This document shows positions 15,435-22,422 of a stretch of DNA of 22,422 nucleotides, one piece after another. The DNA is taken from the NCBI GenBank assembly GCA_034722015.1, contig JAYENI010000250.1, forward strand, positions 1 through 22,422. The letters run 5' to 3'. The DNA comes from JAJDOJ01 sp034722015 (GTDB taxonomy: Bacteria; Pseudomonadota; Gammaproteobacteria; JAJDOJ01). Position 1 is the stretch's first letter. Each line of letters opens with the position of its first letter. A program made the translations under genes and the position numbers. Below the pieces are notes generated by a model. The model ran no database searches. It saw nothing but the letters and a program-made list of their open reading frames with translations, and was not told the DNA's origin.

Positions 15435-15506
15435 CTGCACTTGGCCCGCATATACCCCCTGCGTCAATCGGTATGCCTTCAGTTGACGACACCGACGGCC
15501 AGCAGG
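15435..15506. repeat. Duplicated regulator 3'-end sequence, copy 2
   Basis: This is the intact counterpart of 14223-14295. It spans the last codons and stop of the LuxR-type gene and about 45 bases downstream, including ATATACCCCCTGCGTCAAT. The TATAAT of copy 1 appears here as TATATG on the minus strand. Confidence 0.7.
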
Positions 15507-16600
15507 CGGACCAGTTCCAGTTGGGAATGCACGCTGCACTTGGCAAAGATGTGCTTCATGTGAGTCTTCACCGTGTTGCGCGTGATTTCCAGCTTGTCCG
15601 ACAATTCCCCGACGCTCATGCCCTCGAACACCAGCTGGCATATCAGCGCCTCGGACTCCGTCAAGCCGTAACATCTCCGCAGAGACTCACCGTCTAGCCG
15701 ACCGGGATGCGACGGATCGTGGATCAGGAGCAGACATCCCGCACGGTCGACCGGCAACGCCGACTCCGCCCGACCGCCCAGAAGGCATACCAGCACCACG
15801 TAGGGCCGACTGCCTGAGGGCCGATCGACGCGAACGACGCCGCCGTTGCCATGGCGTGCGTCCTCGCCCATGCGCGTCACGTTGTCGATGGCCAGCTCTA
15901 GCAGCCTGCCCTGCGCGTGCCGGTAGAGTCTCACGGCGCCGTACCGCAGGGTGATCCCGTCCTCGTCGGAAAAGATCACGTCGGCCGCGCGGTTGACGAA
16001 ACGGGCCTGACTCATGGAGTCGAGAATCACGACTCCGCAGGGACTCATATCGAGCGCCCGCTCGAGGGACTCCTTGCGCTCCAGCAGCCCCATGACACGC
16101 CTTCGAATGGAATGCGCCTTGCGGATGTGCGGCATCAACAGTCGCAGGAGGTCTTTCGTTTCGTGGCCGAAATCTCCGTCCCGCTCGTCACGCACGAAAG
16201 GATCGACCGCCATCCCTTCCGGGCGCTTCTCGAAGATGCCCGCCGCCGGGTTTTCCACGTCCAGGGGCCAAACGATCTCGGGACGAATGGCGGATCTGCA
16301 CTCCTCATTGCGACCGGTGCGATCACTGCCGAGAAACACTGGCCCGTCCGGCCGGCGCCCCCCGACGACGGCCTGACAGGTGGCGTCACCGGTATCCCCG
16401 CGGTTCCGGTATTCCCGGAAATCGGACGGGTCTAGTCTCCGCAAATTCAACACGCCACCGCCCGCCCTGCCATCGCCCAACAGGCAGGCACGGATGTACC
16501 GCGCGTCCTCGACCGAGGAGAGGAATGAATCCCGCATCTTTCCGTCGATCGAGACATCGTAGATCCGGCCGATCAGGCCCGATAGTTGCTCTTCGGTGAT
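15479..16600 (-). CDS. LuxR-family transcriptional regulator with a non-canonical start
   Basis: The C-terminal part (about the last 65 residues) is a LuxR/GerE helix-turn-helix: YGLTESEALICQLVFEGMS, then ELSDKLEITRNTVKTHMKHIFAKC, then a final helix ending VRLLAVGVVN. Upstream lies a PAS-like sensory segment (SPCGVVILDSMSQARFVNRAADVIF) and an N-terminal segment typical of this one-component family. The first ordinary ATG is at 16537 (MRDSFLSSV). However, family-like sequence continues upstream as ITEEQLSGLIGRIYDVSIDGK to 16600, where the codon is ATC. AGGGAGG lies exactly 8 bases before that ATC. I therefore place the start there (373 residues), implying an AUC start or a mutated ATG; CTG at 16621 is another option. 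The ligand is unknown. The gene is divergent from the multicopper oxidase and may control it. Confidence 0.78.
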   Translation of the reverse strand: MTEEQLSGLIGRIYDVSIDGKMRDSFLSSVEDARYIRACLLGDGRAGGGVLNLRRLDPSDFREYRNRGDTGDATCQAVVGGRRPDGPVFLGSDRTGRNEECRSAIRPEIVWPLDVENPAAGIFEKRPEGMAVDPFVRDERDGDFGHETKDLLRLLMPHIRKAHSIRRRVMGLLERKESLERALDMSPCGVVILDSMSQARFVNRAADVIFSDEDGITLRYGAVRLYRHAQGRLLELAIDNVTRMGEDARHGNGGVVRVDRPSGSRPYVVLVCLLGGRAESALPVDRAGCLLLIHDPSHPGRLDGESLRRCYGLTESEALICQLVFEGMSVGELSDKLEITRNTVKTHMKHIFAKCSVHSQLELVRLLAVGVVN

Positions 16601-16679
16601 CTTGTCGCCCTCCCTGTGCAGTCAATCGCCCCTTCCCCTCAGCTATAGCAGAGTTTGAGGGAGTTGCAGGAAGACTATT

Positions 16680-16696
16680 CGCCAAGTGAATTGGCG
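16680..16696. promoter_or_regulatory. Dyad, possible operator near the regulator start
   Basis: CGCCAA (16680-16685) and TTGGCG (16691-16696) are perfect inverted arms around GTGAA. The dyad lies 80 bases upstream of the proposed regulator start and about 240 bases upstream of the oxidase. Confidence 0.35.
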
Positions 16697-16747
16697 CCTA
16701 TCCATGGTTTCTATCGGCTTCCCTGATAATCGATCTTTTTTTGCATA

Positions 16748-16763
16748 TCACCCGTTCGGGTGA
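16748..16763. promoter_or_regulatory. Dyad, possible operator in the regulator-oxidase gap
   Basis: TCACCCG (16748-16754), TT, and CGGGTGA (16757-16763) form a perfect 16-base palindrome. No U-run follows it on either transcript, so a terminator is unlikely and a protein-binding site is more plausible. Confidence 0.4.
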
Positions 16764-16931
16764 CGCCAACGAGAGGCTAGGCGTCTATCGATAACCTAGT
16801 TGTCCTAGTACCAAGTTTTCTGTTGTCTGTTGTCCGCAATCTTGTCGCCTTCAAGAGCAGGTTCGTTCAACGACAAGCAAATGGATACACCGCGAACTCC
16901 CGTGGTCGGCACGATGAACCGGACATAGAAT

Positions 16932-20666
<3,735 letters not shown>

Positions 20667-20739
20667 CCTGGGGTCCGGAATGGGTCCGCGGCGGTCGCAG
20701 ACGCGCTCACCCCGGACCTTCGTTCCCCGGATTGGCGAG

Positions 20740-22134
20740 ATGTTCTCGGTGAAGACCCTACCTGTGCATCGTTGGGTGGTGGCCCTCGTCTTGTCGATTC
20801 TGGTAAATGGTCCTGTTGCGTGGGCGGTGTCACCCTGGGGCGCGAACTATTTCCCCAATGTGCCACTGATTACCCACGAGGGGGAAACCGTCCACTTCTT
20901 CGATGATCTGATCAAGGACAAGGTAGTCGTTGTCAACTTTATCTACACCCACTGTCCGGATACCTGTCCGCTGGAAACGGCGCAGCTCGTCAGGGTGCAA
21001 CGCATCATGGGCGATCGACTGGGCAAGGACGTCTTCTTTTACTCCATCACGATAGATCCGGAAAACGACACCCCGGAGGTCCTCAAGGAATACAGGGAAA
21101 GGTTTGGCGCACGCTGGACATTTCTGACCGGAGAAAAGTCGGACATTGTCAAGCTCCGCAAGAAGCTCGGCTTGTACGTCGAGGAGATCCAGGACGGATC
21201 CAACAACCACAATGTGAACATGATCATCGGCAATCAGGCCACGGGTCGGTGGATGACGCGCTCACCGTTCGAAAACCCTCATGTACTGGCTGATCAGATT
21301 GGCAACTGGCTCACAGGCTGGAAGGCGCCGCCAAAGGGAGACGACTATGCCAACGCACCGAGGTTGCGCAATATCAGCCGTGGGGAACAGATCTATCGTA
21401 CGCGCTGCGTCACCTGTCATTCACTCTCAGGAAACGAGCCGGCGGGGGCCCTGGGACCGGACTTGCTTGGAGTCACTCAGCGGCGGGAAATGCAGTGGCT
21501 CCTCGACTGGATGAAGGCGCCGGACCAGATGCTGAAGAACAAGGATCCCACCGCGATGGCGCTCTACAGGCGATACAACAATCTGGCCATGCCCAACATG
21601 CGTTTGAACCAGGGCGAGTCGCTGGCCTTGCTGGACTATATCGAAGACGAGACGCGAAGATTTCTGGGCCGATCAAGGCAGAAGAACTTCGCCACGCCCG
21701 TCACAGCGTCGTTAACTTCCGGTCGTGATGGTCCGGCCGACGATGATGTAGTTTCGATCAGGAACCCATGGGTGAAGGAAGCGCATCTCGGTTCGAAGGT
21801 AAACGCCGGATATATGACGCTGGTGAACACCGGCCCGAAAGCGGTGACGCTGCTCAAGGTCGAGAGCGAGGATTTCGAGAGCATCGAGATGCATGAAATG
21901 GTCAGGGTCGATGGTCTGATGGAGATGCATGAAGTGACCGGTCTGGTTATCCCCGCACATGGGCAGGTTCACTTAAAGCCCGGTGGCAAACACCTGATGT
22001 TAATGGGACCGCGAGAGTACTTGACCAAGGGACGGAAGGTCGATATGACCATTATCTTCAAATCGGGGAAAAAACAGATGGTATCCGTCAAAGTCAAGGT
22101 AGCGGCCAGAGAAGGATTACCCGGAAACTTTTGA
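20740..22134 (+). CDS. Sco1/SenC - cytochrome c - PCuAC copper chaperone fusion
   Basis: The 464-residue product has an N-terminal signal (VVALVLSILVNGPVAWA, cleavage near residue 29), placing it in the periplasm. Domain 1 (about 38-192) is a Sco thioredoxin fold with Cys72 and Cys76 in CPDTC and the distal His157 in NNHNVNM, together the family copper ligands. Domain 2 (about 205-310) is a class I cytochrome c with heme motif CVTCH (223-227), GPDLLGV and a likely axial Met in AMPNM (284 or 287). Domain 3 (about 336-457) is PCuAC with the exact motif H(M)X10MX21HXM: His385, Met396, His418 and Met420. Sco and PCuAC proteins normally act as separate chaperones that deliver copper to cytochrome oxidase. 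Here they are joined through a heme domain and lie just downstream of a multicopper oxidase. ATG 20740 is chosen because the signal peptide starts there; its ribosome site is weak. GTG 20749 is an alternative. Confidence 0.93.
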   Translation: MFSVKTLPVHRWVVALVLSILVNGPVAWAVSPWGANYFPNVPLITHEGETVHFFDDLIKDKVVVVNFIYTHCPDTCPLETAQLVRVQRIMGDRLGKDVFFYSITIDPENDTPEVLKEYRERFGARWTFLTGEKSDIVKLRKKLGLYVEEIQDGSNNHNVNMIIGNQATGRWMTRSPFENPHVLADQIGNWLTGWKAPPKGDDYANAPRLRNISRGEQIYRTRCVTCHSLSGNEPAGALGPDLLGVTQRREMQWLLDWMKAPDQMLKNKDPTAMALYRRYNNLAMPNMRLNQGESLALLDYIEDETRRFLGRSRQKNFATPVTASLTSGRDGPADDDVVSIRNPWVKEAHLGSKVNAGYMTLVNTGPKAVTLLKVESEDFESIEMHEMVRVDGLMEMHEVTGLVIPAHGQVHLKPGGKHLMLMGPREYLTKGRKVDMTIIFKSGKKQMVSVKVKVAAREGLPGNF

Positions 22135-22143
22135 CTGCACTTC

Positions 22144-22346
22144 GTCAGGTCCGGGTGGTGAAACGCGACCTCCGCCAGGTGTCCTATCGCGTTGGTCACC
22201 ATCAGCGCGCTTTTCCATCACGTGACGGCGTAGCGGCGCCGAATATGTCCGTCCTCGAAACGCCATTCGGGCAGCGCTTCGGCCAAGTGTTCGTTGATCT
22301 CCTTCGCACTATAGGTCTCTTCAGTATTCCTGTCTCGCCAGCTCAT
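22144..22346 (-). pseudogene. phhB: Truncated phhB copy with a premature stop
   Basis: The sequence 22144-22356 aligns without gaps to 13831-14043, with about 18 mismatches in 213 bases by eye. It keeps the start codon at 22346 (MSWRDRNTEETYSAKEIN) and the upstream GGTGAAGA. Codon 43, Gly in the intact gene, is TGA at 22218-22220. Homology ends right after HHPDL, before Trp71 and His81, so the fragment could not be active. The break lies about 10 bases past the stop codon of the copper-chaperone fusion. Direct repeats of the phhB 5' half thus flank the accessory region. Confidence 0.88.
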
Positions 22347-22403
22347 CTCTTCACCCCGGAATTCCGATCACGCAACACGGCCCACGGACCGCAAACCGAC
22401 CGG

Positions 22404-22422
22404 ATTATACCCCCGCGTTGAA
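22404..22422 (-). promoter_or_regulatory. TATAAT box and start of a third copy of the 73-bp repeat, cut by the edge
   Basis: On the minus strand TATAAT (22404-22409) is preceded by GGGGG, as at 14238-14243. On the plus strand the bases ATTATACCCCCGCGTTGAA match the corresponding parts of the repeats at 14238 and 15450 with few changes. Only 19 bases are visible before the window ends, so the assignment is provisional. Confidence 0.4.

Larger units (their letters stand above)
14825..15478. other. Intergenic region of relatively AT-rich, rearranged DNA
   Basis: About 650 bp lie between the secreted-protein gene and the regulator. The stretch holds operator-like repeats (15078-15146), a transposase remnant (15187-15348) and the downstream half of the 73-bp repeat (15435-15506). 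A TATACT hexamer facing the secreted-protein gene lies at 15042-15047 on the minus strand but lacks a good -35. No intact gene is visible. Confidence 0.6.
16601..16931. other. Divergent control region between the regulator and the oxidase
   Basis: These 331 bp carry two dyads (16680-16696 and 16748-16763), an AT-rich tract with TTTTTTT just before the second, and repeated TTGTC/TTGTCC words near 16800-16845. No promoter of consensus quality was found for either gene, which fits activator-dependent transcription. No gene-sized open frame with protein-like content is present. Confidence 0.5.

Noticed and set aside
16616..16630. CAATCGCCCC as another end of the 159-bp element
   Set aside because: Only about seven bases match and the sequence diverges at once, so it is not distinguishable from chance.
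20950..20970. CPDTC as an ordinary thioredoxin or peroxiredoxin active site
   Set aside because: Spacing is CxxxC, with a distal His at 157, which is the Sco copper-binding pattern; thioredoxins use CxxC.

Overview
The window is GC-rich, tightly packed bacterial DNA. Its gene families (PutA, MlaC, QmcA/NfeD, a YdgA-like DUF945 protein, a DUF2797 protein, PabB, PhhB, EF-G2) suggest a gammaproteobacterium, perhaps of the purple-sulfur or sulfur-oxidiser type. This assignment is an inference from gene families and codon style; no rRNA marker is present.

The left part (about 1-13650) looks like ordinary chromosome. It holds a partial hypothetical gene on the minus strand at the left edge and a non-canonical elongation factor G (EF-G2 type). 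A short terminator hairpin follows, then a solitary MlaC-type periplasmic lipid-binding protein and a very large bifunctional proline oxidase PutA. A cluster of REP-like palindromes separates these plus-strand genes from a minus-strand run: nfeD and qmcA (overlapping by 4 bp), a DUF2797 protein, a DUF945 protein and pabB. Two copies of a 159-bp MITE-like element with imperfect 26-bp terminal inverted repeats lie in opposite orientation at 9369-9527 and 13492-13650. They flank the DUF2797-DUF945-pabB block. Fragments of the same element ends occur elsewhere, one exactly at the stop codon of the EF-G2 gene.

The right part (about 13650-22422) looks like accessory DNA. It begins with an intact phhB (pterin-4a-carbinolamine dehydratase) and ends with a truncated, stop-containing copy of the 5' half of the same gene in the same orientation. 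Between them are a second palindromic MITE-like element, a duplicated scrap of a regulator 3' end, a small secreted protein, a transposase N-terminal remnant, a LuxR-type regulator with no ordinary start codon, and a two-gene copper module.

The copper module is the most striking content. The first gene encodes a 1244-residue exported, probably lipid-anchored multicopper oxidase with all copper ligands, an extra N-terminal acidic region and an unrecognised C-terminal part of about 420 residues. Downstream, 73 bp away, lies a three-part fusion in one polypeptide: a Sco1/SenC copper-chaperone domain, a c-type cytochrome domain and a PCuAC copper-chaperone domain with an exact copper motif. A plausible reading is that the fusion loads copper into the oxidase and/or passes electrons from it. 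The divergently transcribed LuxR-type regulator shares a 331-bp intergenic region with the oxidase, and that region contains two dyad sequences. The substrate of the oxidase cannot be read from the sequence; metal oxidation such as Mn(II) is a hypothesis only.
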